DNA from: Nomia melanderi
Lineage: Eukaryota > Arthropoda > Insecta > Hymenoptera > Halictidae
Direction: 5' to 3'
Assembly (NCBI RefSeq): GCF_051020985.1
Contig: NC_134999.1
Span: 22,105,160-22,169,159 of the forward strand
DNA length: 64,000 bases
The position numbers and the translations under genes were made by a program. Below, piece after piece: positions 1 to 10,975 of this stretch; within the stretch, counting starts at the first letter, position 1, and the number at the start of each line of letters is the position of its first letter. The notes beneath the pieces are model-generated. The model was not told where the DNA came from. It did no database searches and saw only the letters and a program-made list of their open reading frames with translations.

Positions 1-300
1 GCGCAACGCGTTCGAACGATTCCCTACCGATCGTTGGTTATTCGCGAAAGATTTACCGCGCGTTGCCCGCGCGGTTAGAAAGTCGACGCGTGTTTCCGGT
101 TCGGCATCCGCCGACGTTTCCGCTTCGGCTCGCGTCACCGGCGAGCGCTGGTTGCACCTGCATGCCGTCCGGCTTCGATCGGGACCGATCGGTTGCAAAA
201 CGTCGAACCTAACCTCCACACTCCGATGTACACCTGACGTGCGTGCGTTTTACGCGAATGAAAATCGCGAGAATGAAGACTGTCGGTAAAAGAGACAAAG
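1..300. other. CpG-dense island at the window edge
   Basis: Mixed-composition, CpG-rich, non-repetitive sequence running off the left edge. No open frame of at least 60 codons and no splice-bounded exon is evident. It is the first of about 30 similar islands that alternate with AT-rich arrays. Confidence 0.6.
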
Positions 301-323
301 AATGTCAGTTCTGTTTGGTTCTG

Positions 324-590
324 AATTCATTGTCGTTGAGACAGATTTATTTAATTCTTGCTGTTGTTGAAGCGGTTTAATTGTTAATTCATTATTGTTG
401 AAGCGGTTTAATTGTTCATTCATTATTGTTGAAGCGGTTTAATTGTTCATTCATTATTGTTGAAGCGGTTTAATTGTTCATTCATTATTGTTGAAGCGGT
501 TTAATTGTTCATTCATTATTGTTGAGTCGGTTTAATTAAATTTTCATTATGGTCGAATCGATTTAATTAAATTTTCATTATTGCTGAGTG
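324..590. repeat. 31-bp minisatellite
   Basis: Direct tandem array with a 31-bp unit carrying TTGTTGAAGCGG followed by TTTAATTG. About five central copies are almost identical; both ends are degenerate (TTGAGTCGG, GTCGAATCG), as expected when decay is faster at array edges. Copies are contiguous without spacers. Confidence 0.9.
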
Positions 591-599
591 AAAATATCA

Positions 600-925
600 A
601 TAACTGCAAAATAAGAGAACTTGTCAGTAAATCAATAATCAGTAATTAATAATCCATTCTTGTCAACAAATGAATAATCAATAATCAATTCCTATCAACA
701 AATCAATAATCAACCATCAATTCCTCTCAACAAATCAATTACCAATTATTAATTCCTATCAACAAATCAATAATCAATTATCAATTCCTGTCAACAAATC
801 AATAATCAATTCTTCTCAACAAATCAATAATCAATAATCAATTCCTATCAACACATCAATAATCAATAATCAATTCCTATCAACAAATCAATAATCAATA
901 ATCAATTCCTGTCAACAAAAGATAA
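600..925. repeat. AATCAATAATCAATTCC tandem array
   Basis: Tandem array of AATCAATAATCAATTCCTAT followed by CAACA. Unit length varies between about 26 and 36 bp because the AATCAAT submotif is itself repeated one to three times. Confidence 0.85.
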
Positions 926-1259
926 CAAATCTCGTTTTAAAGTAATTAACACCCTTTCTTAAAGACACAGCTAACAGCACTTCGTCGAGGAGGTCTTAAG
1001 TTTTAAATAGTTGGTAACGCGTGGCTGAAAAGTCTCACGAGTGAAATCAACGAGGAAAAACGTCGTGATCTAATTGCTCAGATTTTTTGCACGTCTGCGT
1101 CGCCACATGTGCTCCTCTCTCATCGTGAAATAAAATTTAATGATAATGGTGGGCCTACTGAAACCGGCTGACGCGTCGTGAGCCCTCATTAGCCATATCA
1201 AACTAATTAACACAATCGAAATTAAATTTTTATGTAAGAAAAGATAAGTCATACTAATT
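926..1259. other. Mixed-composition spacer
   Basis: Low-repeat stretch with a moderate-GC patch around 980-1180. A 60-codon minus-strand frame over 1070-1252 has no recognisable domain, and I do not call a gene. Confidence 0.5.
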
Positions 1260-1960
1260 TTTTGCCAATAATTAGCTATTTACTAGTTTTTATAGCAATA
1301 ATTATTTGTTTGACTATTTTTATAACAATAATTGTCTGTTTAACAATTGTTATAGCCATAATTATCTATTTACCCATTTTTGTACGATTAATTATTTTTT
1401 TATGAATTTTATACCAATTTTTGTACCATTAATTAATTATTTGTTTATGAATTTTTTACTAATATTTGCACTAATAATTATATATTCACCCAATTGTATA
1501 CTCATAATTAGTTAAATTCCAATTTTTATAACAATAATTGTCTGTTCGCCAATTGTTATACACATAATTATCTATTCAACAATTTTTATACCATTAATTA
1601 TTTGTTTATGAATTTTATACCAATTTTTGCACTCCTAATTATCTATTCACCTAATTTTATACTCATAATTAGTTATACAACAATTCTTATAACAATAATT
1701 ATATATTTAACAATTGTTATACCCAAAATAATCTATCTACAAATTTTTATATCAATTTTTATACCACTAATTATCTGTTTACTAAGTTTATACCAATTTT
1801 TTACCCATAATTATCTATTTACCTAATTTTATACTCATAATTAGTTATATACCAATTTTTATAACAATAATTATCTGTTTAACAATCGATATGCCCATAA
1901 TTATCTATTTACCAGATTTTATACTTATAATTATTTTTTGTCATATTATGATTTCATATA
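1260..1960. repeat. Degenerate AATTATCTATTTACC array
   Basis: About 20 degenerate copies of a 33-36 bp AT-rich unit with the core ATAATTATCTATTTACCAAT followed by TTTATA. Continuous plus-strand frames across it translate to Ile/Phe/Leu/Tyr-rich strings that follow the repeat and are not genes. Confidence 0.8.
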
Positions 1961-2084
1961 ATTATGTTCATAGATTTCATCATAGATTTATGGTGGTTTT
2001 ATTATGGAGTAAATTAGTTGAAAATATAAAATAAAGGAATGAAAAATTTTATAGACAACAAAAAATACAATAAAATGAATTTTG

Positions 2085-2265
2085 TAATGGATATATATTA
2101 TATATTATACATTACACATTATATATTATATATTGTAGACTGTACATTATATATTACATATTACAAATTATACATTATGTATTATATATTATATATACAC
2201 TGTACACTGTATATTGTACATTGTATATTGTACATTATATATTGTATATTATATATTATATCGGG
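2085..2265. repeat. TATATTA/TACATTA array
   Basis: Low-complexity array built from TATATTATA, TACATTATA and TGTACATTATA submotifs. It belongs to the same sequence class as the longer array starting near 2405 but reads in the opposite orientation (TATTACATT here, AATGTAATA there). Confidence 0.8.
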
Positions 2266-2404
2266 GAAAATACTCTGACTGCGTATTACTAACAATGATT
2301 CAAATGTAACACTTGATCTAACAACAAATCACTTTAAAAATAATAATCTATATTTTTCAATATCCATATATTTACTATAAATCTCCTTTAGAAAAATAAC
2401 TTTA

Positions 2405-3045
2405 AAAATATATAAATATATATTACATATTATATAATATACAATATATAATATGTATCATGTAATATGTGATATACAATGTATAATATATGATATGTAA
2501 TGTGTAATATATGAAATATAATATGGAGTATATAACATGAAATATGTAATATATAATATGTGATATATAATATGCAATATATGATATGTAATACATAATG
2601 TGTAATATATGATATATAATACATAATATGTAATATATGATATGTAATATACAATATGTAATATATAATATGGAACATATAACATAAATGGAATGTATGA
2701 TATGGAATATATAATATATAATATATCATATGTAATATAGAATATGTAATATATGATATGTGATATATAATATAGAATATATAACATGGAATATATAACA
2801 CAGAATATATTATATATGATATACGATATTTAATATATAATACGTAATATATAGTATCTAATATATGATATGTAATATATAATATGTAATATATAGTACC
2901 TAATATATGATATACAATATATTATGTGCAATATGTAATGTATGATATATAGTACCTAATATATAATACATAATATATTATGTGTAATATGTAATATACG
3001 ATACATAATACCTAATATATAACATATAACACACAATATAAATAA
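2405..3045. repeat. AATATGTAATATATGATATG array
   Basis: A 640-bp array of AATATATGATATGTAATA-type units, almost pure A/T/G on the plus strand. Two overlapping minus-strand frames are Ile/Tyr/His/Leu repeats generated by the array. Confidence 0.85.
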
Positions 3046-3059
3046 TTACACAATACCAT

Positions 3060-3545
3060 GGAACTACACACACCGAACAAACACGCACGAGGAACCGCAG
3101 AACTCAAGGGACACACATCCCTGTGTAAACGGAATAGAGATATTTATTATCGCGGCCGGTGTCGCCTCTATGAGGCGAATTTACATCCGCGGGCACGCGC
3201 ATAAAGATAACTTGTCGCGGGTACACGCGGCCGTCGCGTAGACGGCACGGGGCCCCGTTACGCGCGAGGGGCCATTAGTACGGACCGACGGACGTTGATT
3301 TGTGTCCTGATCCGAGCTACCAGATATTGCGAACCTTCGCGCGGAATTACCGAAACGTATCTATTTATCCCGGCGATCCTCGCGACGCGACGCTGGACGG
3401 GGATTGGTACGGAGTGTCCGATTGGGATTGGAGAAGATCGGTTTTGAGAAGATCGGAATTGGATAGATTGGAGAAGATCGGTTTTAGATTGGAGATGTTT
3501 GTTGGAATTTGGGTGGTATTTTGTTTGAATTGTGGGGATTCGAGA
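3060..3545. other. CpG-rich island
   Basis: Mixed sequence, GC-rich at 3150-3400 with several CGCG sites. A short direct repeat GAGAAGATCGG occurs three times between 3430 and 3482. An 82-codon plus-strand frame (3300-3548) lacks an ATG start and recognisable features, so it is not annotated as a gene. Confidence 0.55.
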
Positions 3546-3554
3546 TAGTTTTAT

Positions 3555-3755
3555 GTGTATTGATGTAATATAATATAATATACTAATGTAGTATAATATA
3601 ATATACTAATATAATATATTTACAAACTAAATATTACGTTTATATAATAAAAATATTCAGTTTGCAAACGTGAATATTAGTTTACTTGGTAATAAAAAGA
3701 AATCATTAAATTTTTAATTATTCTTTTATGTAAATTCTCCTTTTACTGTAATTTT
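3555..3755. repeat. TAATATAATATAC short array and AT spacer
   Basis: A TAATATAATATACTAATG unit is repeated two to three times at 3565-3625, followed by AT-rich sequence with an ATTTACAAAC / GTTTGCAAAC inverted motif near 3608-3672. Nothing else is seen. Confidence 0.6.
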
Positions 3756-4065
3756 AGCATATTGATTCATTGATTAGTATTTATTCATTGATTAATATTC
3801 ATTCATTCATTATTAATCCATTAGTTATTGACTCATTAATTATTAATCCATTAGTTATTGACTCAATAATGATCAATCTATTGATTAATGAATTTTTGAT
3901 TCGTTGATTATTATTAATGAATCCATTGATTAAATAGTTATTGATTTATTGATTATTAATCATTAATCCATTGATTACGATTGATTGATTCATTATTATA
4001 AATCCACTAATTAGTAATACATTGATTATGAACTCACTAACTATTAATACATTAATTGCTCACTC
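3756..4065. repeat. ATTGATTATTAATCC array
   Basis: Degenerate array of CATTGATTATTAATCCATT-type units, 15-20 bp. A near-identical motif class makes up the array at 8915-9192, so one simple-repeat family occupies two separate positions. Confidence 0.8.
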
Positions 4066-4069
4066 TAAA

Positions 4070-4365
4070 ATGTCGTAGAATGCGTGAAAAATCGACGAAT
4101 GCTGTGCTCGTATAAATATTTCGCTCGAAAGTACGATCGAAACGCGGTATATCAGCCGGACCGGAACACATTCCAATCAGAGAATTTATCTACACCGTTC
4201 GTAATCTTTTTCGCAATAATTCACCGGCTGCAACGATTTCGCGAAACAGCGGATACTGTGTCGCGCAATGGAAACGCGAGAAGATATTTTACATTAGGTG
4301 AGGGCTTCGATCGCAATCTCGTTTCCCCGTCGGTAAATACGAAAATTATTCAGGATATTCCTTAT
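4070..4365. other. Mixed island with an unrecognised 131-codon frame
   Basis: CpG-containing island. A plus-strand frame runs 4084-4479, opening with GTG and ending inside the following T-rich array. The first 98 codons are compositionally ordinary, but I recognise no domain and there is no splice context. It is probably a chance frame. Confidence 0.4.
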
Positions 4366-4369
4366 TGTC

Positions 4370-4632
4370 GTTATATATTATTTTATATATTATATTTTAT
4401 ATTTTTTTCATATTTTGTTTTATATATTAGTTTATATATTATATTTTATATTTTTTTCATATTTTGTTTTATATATTAGTTTATATATTACATTTTATAT
4501 TTTTTCATATTTTATTTTATATATTATTTTATATATATTATATTTCATATTTTTTTTATATTTTATTTTATATATTATTTTATATATATTATATTTTATA
4601 TTTTTTTATATCTTATTTTATATATTATTTTC
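4370..4632. repeat. TTTTATATATTA array
   Basis: Array of TATATTTTATATTTTTTTCA and TTTTATATATTA units. Three overlapping frames encode Tyr/Ile/Phe strings that simply follow the repeat. Confidence 0.85.
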
Positions 4633-4946
4633 ATAGGGAAAATGGAAATTTTGAATTGTTGTGCTAATTGTTGAGGTTAGGATATATAACTGTAATAATG
4701 ATGAAATTAATCGTGAAATAATTTCTTTTTTGTTTGAGAAATTTGGGGATGTTAGTGAATAAATATCTTTTGAGCAATTTGTATTAATATAAGATATTTA
4801 ATGTCCTCGATTTAAATACATTGAAGAATTGTTCTGTGATGTTACATAAATAATAATACAAATGTAGAATCTATTTTTTAAAATAAATATATTTATTATA
4901 TAATTCATAATAAAATGATTAATAGTAAAATGTATTTACAGGACAT
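4633..4946. other. AT-rich spacer
   Basis: Low-GC unique sequence with no arrays, no long frames and no recognised motifs. Confidence 0.5.
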
Positions 4947-5058
4947 TGAAAAATAATTCTCATTAAAATAATCATTTGAAAAATAACTGTCACTAATATA
5001 ATCATTTGAAAAATAACTGTCACTAATATAATCATTTGAAAAATAACTGTCACTAAAA
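4947..5058. repeat. 30-bp minisatellite
   Basis: Tandem copies of a 30-bp unit containing AATAACTGTCACTAATATAA followed by TCATTTGAAA. The last three copies are identical or nearly so. Degenerate relatives (AATTGAAAAATAACTATAAT) appear at 5700-5850. Confidence 0.9.
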
Positions 5059-5069
5059 AATACAATAAA

Positions 5070-5520
5070 TTAAAAAACACTTATCAAACAATTACCAAAT
5101 AAAAACTCCCATTTCCGCCACGATCAAAAAACACCCCCATAAAACCCCCTATTCCCATCACCCCACAATCCACCTCAACAACAATTACCCACTGGAAAGT
5201 ATCCCTCCACGCCAGTGGTACAACCTCCCCGAAATGTAGCCGCAATTTATCGCTCCTAGTCGCGCATAACCTCTTAATAATATCATCGATAAAAGCGGAG
5301 AGGAGGCGCGACACTATTCATCGCGCGGCCGTCGTAAAAGCTGGAGAAAAATGCCCGTCAGATGTCCTCGTGCTCGTCGATTTTCGTGCAAGCCAATCGG
5401 GACAATGACGTTACGGTATGCAGCTATGCCTATGGTGGTCAACCTTTTGTACGGCATACGTGAAATTCTTTCGCATTCATGTTTCTTTTTTAAAATATAA
5501 ATCCAATATTCTTTTAAATA
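5070..5520. other. Mixed island
   Basis: Moderate-GC island (5080-5460). A 76-codon minus-strand frame at 5084-5314 has no recognisable domain. No RNA gene or exon is supported. Confidence 0.5.
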
Positions 5521-5560
5521 AGTAAATTGTTATTAACTGTATAATAAATATAAATTATAT

Positions 5561-5672
5561 ATAATAATAATAATAATAATAAACTTATCATTTCAATAAT
5601 GCGGTTTATTATTAATTGTATAATAAAACCGTATTATTGAGATAATAAGTTTATTATTATTATTATTGTTAT
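5561..5672. repeat. 51-bp-arm hairpin
   Basis: Imperfect inverted repeat. The left arm 5561-5611 (AATAATAAACTTATC, then CAATAATGCGGTTTATTA) pairs with the right arm 5621-5672 around a 9-base loop (TTAATTGTA). Only a handful of mismatches interrupt about 51 paired bases. It could be a short foldback element or a duplicated AT microsatellite flank. Confidence 0.85.
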
Positions 5673-5694
5673 AAGTAAATACATTTACTGTATG

Positions 5695-5855
5695 ATTAAT
5701 AGCAAAATGTATTTGTAATAAATTGAAAAATGAGTATCATTAATATAGTAAATTGAAAAATAACTATAATTAACATAATAAATTAAAAAGTAACTATCAC
5801 TAATACAATAATTTGAAAAACAAGTACAATTAACATAATAAATAAAAAAATGCTT
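5695..5855. repeat. Degenerate relative of the 30-bp minisatellite
   Basis: About four degenerate copies of AATTGAAAAATAACTATAAT followed by TAACATAATA, homologous to the cleaner array at 4947-5058 with the hairpin at 5561 lying between them. Confidence 0.7.
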
Positions 5856-6190
5856 ATTAAATAATTACCAAACAAAAACCACAACCATTTCCAACACGAG
5901 TGAACAAAATTTCATTGTTTCCATAGGGAAGCATCCAATGCGCCATGGTTTGGGCACCCCTGAGCTACATGCAGTCGGGCACGTTATGACATTGGCGAGT
6001 GGGTTTCGGGTGAGAACCGTGTCCAATGGGAATGTTTGTTCGCAACGTTTTGAGGTTATTGCAGCTGGGCTTACAGGGGGATGAAGGTGTACATTGATGC
6101 CAGTCTTTGTGTACGTTGTTTGCGTTATGAATTAGTGGTTACTAGTAGTTTTTCAGTGGTTAGCTTAGTAATTAAAATAGAATTGAAATT
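5856..6190. other. Mixed island
   Basis: Moderate-GC non-repetitive sequence (about 5920-6130). No exon, RNA gene or long open frame is visible. Confidence 0.5.
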
Positions 6191-6194
6191 AAAA

Positions 6195-6545
6195 ATAATC
6201 TACTATAATGGTCAGTTGAACAATTAAGAAAACGAACTATTAGAATGGTCAACAATTAAAAAAACAATTAAAAACAATAATAACTGTATGTCTGTAATAA
6301 CTATAATGATCAACTGAACAATTTAAAAAATAATTTTAAAATACAAACATCCAAAATTGGCAGTCGAACAATTAAAAAAAACAATTTGAAAAATAATGAC
6401 TACAATGGTCAGCTGAACAATTAAAAAAATAATAACTATAATGGTCAGCTGAACAATTAAAAAAATAATAACTATAATGGTCAGCTGAACAATTAAAAAA
6501 ACAATTTTAAAAAAAACTACTACAATGGTCAGCTGAACAACAGAA
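6195..6545. repeat. ATGGTCAGCTGAACAATT minisatellite
   Basis: About nine copies of a 33-36 bp unit with the core ATAATGGTCAGCTGAACAAT then a poly-A stretch. Copies at 6402-6530 are nearly identical; those upstream are degenerate. Each unit carries the CAGCTG palindrome. Confidence 0.9.
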
Positions 6546-7140
6546 AAAAGTCTAATTTTTAAATGCCCATTTCAAATAGTCCAAACTTCCACAGTAAGAA
6601 ACCTCAAACAATTCCCAAAGAATAATTTGCCCCTTTAATTTGAAAAAAGAAAATAAGAGAAATTAAAATCACCGAAATCTGTTATACTTATTTCCTTTCT
6701 TTCTTGTATTTGAATGGACCATATTACACAATTAGAAATGAACATTTAAAAAATATAAAACAGATATTTATAAAATATAAAAAAGACATTTAAAAAAATA
6801 TAAAGTAGATATTTGAAAAATTTCTATTTAATATTTAAACAATATTGAACAGAGTCTAACCCTTTGCACTCCAAAAATCTGTCACTAAAAATATTCAATG
6901 AATTTCTACGAGACACAGATGAAATTTTCTAAAACTGACTCAACGAGGAATCTACTCACAAAATAACTCAAGTATTAACATTAAACCCGAAATTTTAAAA
7001 TTTCGATGCACCAATCGAGCGGTGACCTTTCCACTGCAAACTCCCAAACCCACTGCAGAAGAAAAAAAAATTAAAAAATCCGCCGGAAAAAAGAAAAAAA
7101 TGGAAGAAAAATAAAACGAAGAAAATGTGTCACACAAAAG
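6546..7140. other. AT-rich spacer
   Basis: A-rich sequence with loose repeats of AAAATATAAAACAGATATTT (6745-6850). TCTAACCCTTTGCACTCCAA at 6856-6875 matches the TTAACCCTTTGCACTC element end seen elsewhere, with the terminal TTAA lost. A short minus-strand frame (6952-7137) shows no domain. Confidence 0.5.
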
Positions 7141-7485
7141 CCCCCGAACGGGTCAAGCCGGGTCAAGTGATGCGATTTAGTTTATGGCGGGAGAGAGAGT
7201 GCCTCTTCTCTTGCGTTATTGTATTTTCGTCGGTGATTTACGATAGGAACACGGCTGCGCGTTCTGTTCCCCTTTTAATCTCTTTTCCCAGCCGCTGACG
7301 CTGACGCTGCCTCGGCCGGCCGTTGCTCGACAAACACTACTTCGACGTTTCGCCTCGCGCGACGCGCTCGTGTCACCAATGCGCCGCGGCTAACCCGGAA
7401 ACGATGGGCGACCTAACCTTGCTTCGGGAGATTTACTGTTGGATTGTTAGTGGTGGTTTTGGGTTTTTCGAGTCTGTCGACATCA
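7141..7485. other. CpG-rich island
   Basis: CpG-rich non-repetitive sequence with CGGCCGGCCG at 7313-7322 and a CGCCTCGCGCGACGCGCTCG stretch near 7350. Short plus-strand frames have no recognisable product. Confidence 0.55.
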
Positions 7486-7542
7486 TATATATATATGATG
7501 ATTATGATGACGATATATGATTATAATGATGATTGTGATGAC

Positions 7543-7576
<34 letters not shown>

Positions 7577-7620
7577 ATTATGATGACGATGATGACGATG
7601 ATGACGATGACGACGACGAT

Positions 7621-7660
<40 letters not shown>

Positions 7661-7676
7661 ATGACGACGACGATGA
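7486..7676. repeat. GATGATGAC trinucleotide array
   Basis: Interrupted (GAT)n/(GAC)n microsatellite. The coordinate frame on the plus strand gives a poly-Asp string and the minus strand a poly-Val/Ile string. Neither is flanked by plausible coding sequence, so no protein is called. Confidence 0.95.
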
Positions 7677-7784
7677 CGGTAATGATAATGATCATGATCA
7701 TGATAATGATAATGATAATGATAATGATAATGATAATGATAATGATAATGATAATGATAATGATAATGATAATGATAATGATGA
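7677..7784. repeat. (AATGAT)n hexanucleotide array
   Basis: About 18 almost uninterrupted copies of AATGAT immediately following the GAT/GAC array, with two CATGAT variants near the left end. The homogeneous hexamer next to an interrupted trimer suggests the hexamer expanded more recently. Confidence 0.95.
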
Positions 7785-8094
7785 AATCAACACCAAGAAA
7801 CCATTACAAAATTTCAAAAGAAAACAATTGACCTTTAACAATTAACAATTAATCTAATTCCTTAGATTCAATATATAATATATATGAGCATCAGATATTA
7901 ATTAGTTTGTGAGAAATACACGTTAATTGTTTCGGTTTGATATTTTGTAATTATTTCTTGGTGTTGATTTCAGAATCATCAATGTCAACATTGGAAATAA
8001 TGTTTTAACAGGTTTTATTGAAAGAAACATCAAATGTTAATTAGTTAGTGAGAAAACAAAAATTTTATAAAGAACATAGAGGTTAGGTAATTAA
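7785..8094. other. AT-rich spacer with a partial direct duplication
   Basis: Two loosely similar segments share ATCA...TGTTAATTAGTTAGTGAGAAA (7888-7930 and 8028-8060). Nothing else is seen. Confidence 0.45.
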
Positions 8095-8460
8095 CGCATT
8101 CAGTGCTGGGTAAATTAAAAACAATCTTGTCCTATATGTTAAAAATTTATTGTAAAAAAACAAACTTATTTCTTTATTCGTTATAAATAATTCAACTGTG
8201 CTTAAATAAATAAATATATAATCGTAAAAATCAAACAAATAATCATAAGTATAAAAATTAACATAACAAGCAATTAAAGTGTATTGCACACTCTACATAT
8301 CAATTGTGATTAAATAAATAAATAAATAAGAATTAAGTAGATAAACATAAGTATAAAAATGGATAAAACAAGCAATGAAAGTGTACTGAAATAAATAAAT
8401 AAAGCTTAAAAAAGAATCGAACAAATAATTAAAGTACAAATAAATAAAAATGATATCACA
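8095..8460. repeat. About 105-bp degenerate tandem repeat
   Basis: Three to four copies of a unit with AAATAAATAAATA, then ATAAGTATAAAAAT, then ACAAGCAAT(T/G)AAAGTGTA. Two minus-strand frames across it are repeat-derived. Confidence 0.7.
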
Positions 8461-8469
8461 ATATATACT

Positions 8470-8910
8470 TCCCAAAAAAGGAAAGCAGAGAAAAAGGTGG
8501 AATCTCGATACCGTTGATTGCAACGAATTACCTAGTCCCTCTGTTGAGCATCCAGTCACAGGTGTGCCTCCGCAAATTAGCCGAGCGGCCAATTCCTGAA
8601 CGTGCCGGCCGATGGCACGCCGCGATTAGCATTCGATCGGCGAGGTGTTCGTGTTACGTAAAACCGATCACGGGCCGCATTCCACGGCGTAATTATTAAC
8701 ACAATGGCTGCATTGTTAACGAGGAGGGCCGTAGTTTAATTGCACTGTAATTGCGACTAATGCGGGATGTAATGGCGCGGACGAAATTCATTAGCCTGGC
8801 TTGCCAAACGAGCGGCCGCCGTCGTTGGCTAACGGGTAAGTTTCTTTTTTCCTTGCTCTTTCAGTGGTTACACGGTTTGTGATGGGAAACTGCCTTCTTT
8901 GAGGGTAGGT
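8470..8910. other. CpG-rich island
   Basis: Mixed-composition island with a GC peak at 8570-8830 (GCGGCCGCCGTCG). Frames on both strands (8293-8592 minus, 8514-8699 plus) have no identifiable product. Confidence 0.5.
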
Positions 8911-8914
8911 GATT

Positions 8915-9192
8915 TCTGTTGGTTCAGGGATTATTGTTGATTTGTTGATCATTACTGATTCAGTGATTGTTATTGATTCTGTGATTATCATTGATTCTGT
9001 GATTATCATTGATTCAGTGATTATCATTGATTCAGTGATTATTATTTATTCATTGATTCAGTGATTATTATTGATTCATTGATTCGTTGATTATTACTGA
9101 TTCATTGATTATTAATCCATTGATTGGATACTCACTGATTATTAATCCATTGATTATTGACTCATTGATTATTAATCCATTGATTATTGACT
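8915..9192. repeat. ATTGATTC(A)GTGATTATC array
   Basis: Array of GATTATCATTGATTCAGT units (18 bp), grading into ATTATTAATCCATTGATTAT at the right. It shares the motif class of the array at 3756-4065. The right end abuts a long-inverted-repeat element. Confidence 0.85.
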
Positions 9193-9410
9193 TGTTCTGA
9201 TTAAAATGAGTCCAAACACGACGTAAATCTGACTGGTTTTAAGATTTGATGGAAACGAGCCTTTAGTTTCGTTAATTACATTAAATCGGTAAAACTAGTC
9301 CGATTCCCATCGTGTTTGGACTCATTTTAATCGGCATAATCTCAACAACTCACTGACACCATATTTAACAATATAAGGTTAAAATTATCACAATTGCGAT
9401 TTCTACGCAG
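9193..9410. mobile_element. Long-inverted-repeat element, copy 1 (left-truncated)
   Basis: Central hairpin: TCTGATTAAAATGAGTCCAA plus ACACGACG near 9197-9225, answered by the reverse complement ending CATTTTAATC near 9305-9332. The right flank continues with AATCTCAACAACTCACTG and an ATATTTAACAATATAAGGTT stretch, the outer inverted arm seen in fuller copies. The left outer arm is missing because the copy starts at the upstream array. It has no coding capacity. Confidence 0.85.
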
Positions 9411-9964
9411 AGATGCATTTCTCGTTTGTCTCTCATCGTAACGGTACTATTTCCAGAAAATGATTTCAATGACATACCACCCCTCATATTCTCCCAATAT
9501 GGCTCCGTCAAGTTTTTCCTATTCCTCGAGTTAAAGATAGTCATGAAAGGAGTCCGATTTGCTGATCGGGAGCAATGTCACAACGATTCTAAACAAGATT
9601 CCTAAAATGGAGCTTTCTCAAGCCTCCCAAAGGTTGTGCAAACATTAAAAGGCATGTGTCGAGAAAGCAAAGGCGTACGTAGACCACTGAATAATAAAAT
9701 ATAATTTACAAATTACAATAAAATTTAATTTATTATTTTAAATGTATAAATATAGAATTAGCATTAAAACTGTTTCGTTTCCTAGCAAACTGTTAACGAT
9801 AAAGTGGTTGTATCGGTCGTAATTAAGAAATAAATCATAGGGCAAAGTGTTAATTATTATAATGGTTACAACTGTGAATAATCATTTCAGTTTTTAACCT
9901 CTTGGATTAGGAAGACGTGTCAGAGGAGTCATGAAGAGTTTTAAGCAAGTTTAATAAACATAAA
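9411..9964. other. Mixed unique sequence
   Basis: Low-repeat stretch with moderate GC at 9411-9690. No exon, RNA gene or repeat family is recognised. Confidence 0.45.
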
Positions 9965-10140
9965 TATTACCGAATTCTTGTGAATTCAAATGAAGTATTA
10001 CTCTTTTGTTATCAATTACTATACTTTATACCAAACTTTTGAAATCAAATAAAATATTACTCGTTTCTCATCAATCACTGTATTTTATAGCAGACTTGTG
10101 AATTCAAACGAAATGTTATTCTTTAACAATCATTAACTTT
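9965..10140. repeat. About 60-bp tandem repeat, three copies
   Basis: Three degenerate copies with anchors GAATTCAAATGAAGTATTAC, GAAATCAAATAAAATATTAC and GAATTCAAACGAAATGTTAT. Confidence 0.75.
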
Positions 10141-10427
10141 ATCTCACTTCTTTATCAATCACCTAACCAAGACGTAACCAAGACTATACATCAAACACTA
10201 TCACAGAATACACCAAAATTCTTTCTTATTCCCAACCAATTATTACTATTAAAGTAATTGCATTCATCATAATTGATAATCAAATCATAAGCCAAGAACT
10301 CAATCATTTTTCAATCTTTCTCATCTCTACTTACCACGTTAAATGCCATTCAAATTGATTTATTTGCCATTAGAATTACTATAGTTCATTCAATGAAACG
10401 ATGATTTGATGATGATAATTAAAAATT
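10141..10427. other. AT-rich spacer
   Basis: Non-repetitive low-GC sequence; nothing recognised. Confidence 0.4.
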
Positions 10428-10508
10428 ATTTGCAAACATTCCTTTACTATAAATAATGCTACTTAATGTGGTGACACTCGACTAGATCAACGTGAAATGA
10501 CAATAACA

Positions 10509-10550
<42 letters not shown>

Positions 10551-10750
10551 TCGATGATGATGATGATGATGATGATGATGTCGATGATGACGAAAACATT
10601 TCTATATTATAAATAATACTGCCTAATGCGGTGACATTCAGCCAAATGAACGTGCAATAATAACAATGTAATTCAATCAAATGAACTAATGTTATATTTT
10701 TTCTATTTTGTGTATTCTGCTCTATGAAATTGTGTGGCATTCAACGTGTC
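10428..10750 (-). mobile_element. TTAA-family short element, degenerate dimer
   Basis: Read on the minus strand, the sequence from 10750 opens TTGACACGTTGAATGCCACA, followed by AATTTCAT, a TCATTTGATTGAATT stretch and GCTGAATGTCAC. It is homologous to the elements at 56849-57080 and 58561-58693. A second partial copy (GGTGACACTCGACTAGATCA) sits at 10470-10490, so the locus is a tandem pair. The terminal TTAA is mutated to TTGA. Confidence 0.7.
10511..10588. repeat. (GAT)n microsatellite
   Basis: Near-pure GAT trinucleotide array with two TCGAT interruptions, lying inside the degenerate TTAA-family dimer. The minus-strand frame gives poly-Ser and is not a gene. Confidence 0.95.
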
Positions 10751-10975
10751 AAGCCACTTCGAAAATAAACAATTCGAATATTGTACAATCAATGGGATAT
10801 TGATAATTTTTCGATCATTTTTAACTCTAATTAAGCCACTTCGAAGATAAACGATTCGAATATTGCGCGCGATCAATGGGATGGCAATGATTTTTCAATC
10901 TTTTTCAAACGTACTCAAGCCACTTCGAAGATAAACGATTCGAGTATCGTGCGATCAACGGGATGCTAATGTTTT
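10750..10975. repeat. 84-bp tandem repeat, three copies
   Basis: Three copies starting AAGCCACTTCGAAGATAAAC near 10751, 10833 and 10918, each followed by GATTCGAATATTG and ATCAATGGGAT. The units are CpG-containing and about 90% alike. Confidence 0.85.

Noticed and set aside
324..590. Possible CRISPR array (31-bp direct repeats)
   Set aside because: Repeats are contiguous without unique spacers, no cas genes are present, and the DNA is eukaryotic in character.
2430..2801. Overlapping 123- and 109-codon Ile/Tyr frames
   Set aside because: Generated by the TA-rich array; two phases are open at once, which is expected from the repeat and not from a gene.
4084..4479. 131-codon plus-strand frame
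   Set aside because: It starts with GTG, ends in a T-rich array, and no domain is recognisable. A single exon of this kind is not supported by splice sites.
7444..7845. 133-codon frame rich in Asp and Asn
   Set aside because: It is the translation of a GAT/GAC and AATGAT microsatellite. The flanking codons show no conserved domain, and equally long frames exist in other phases and on the other strand.
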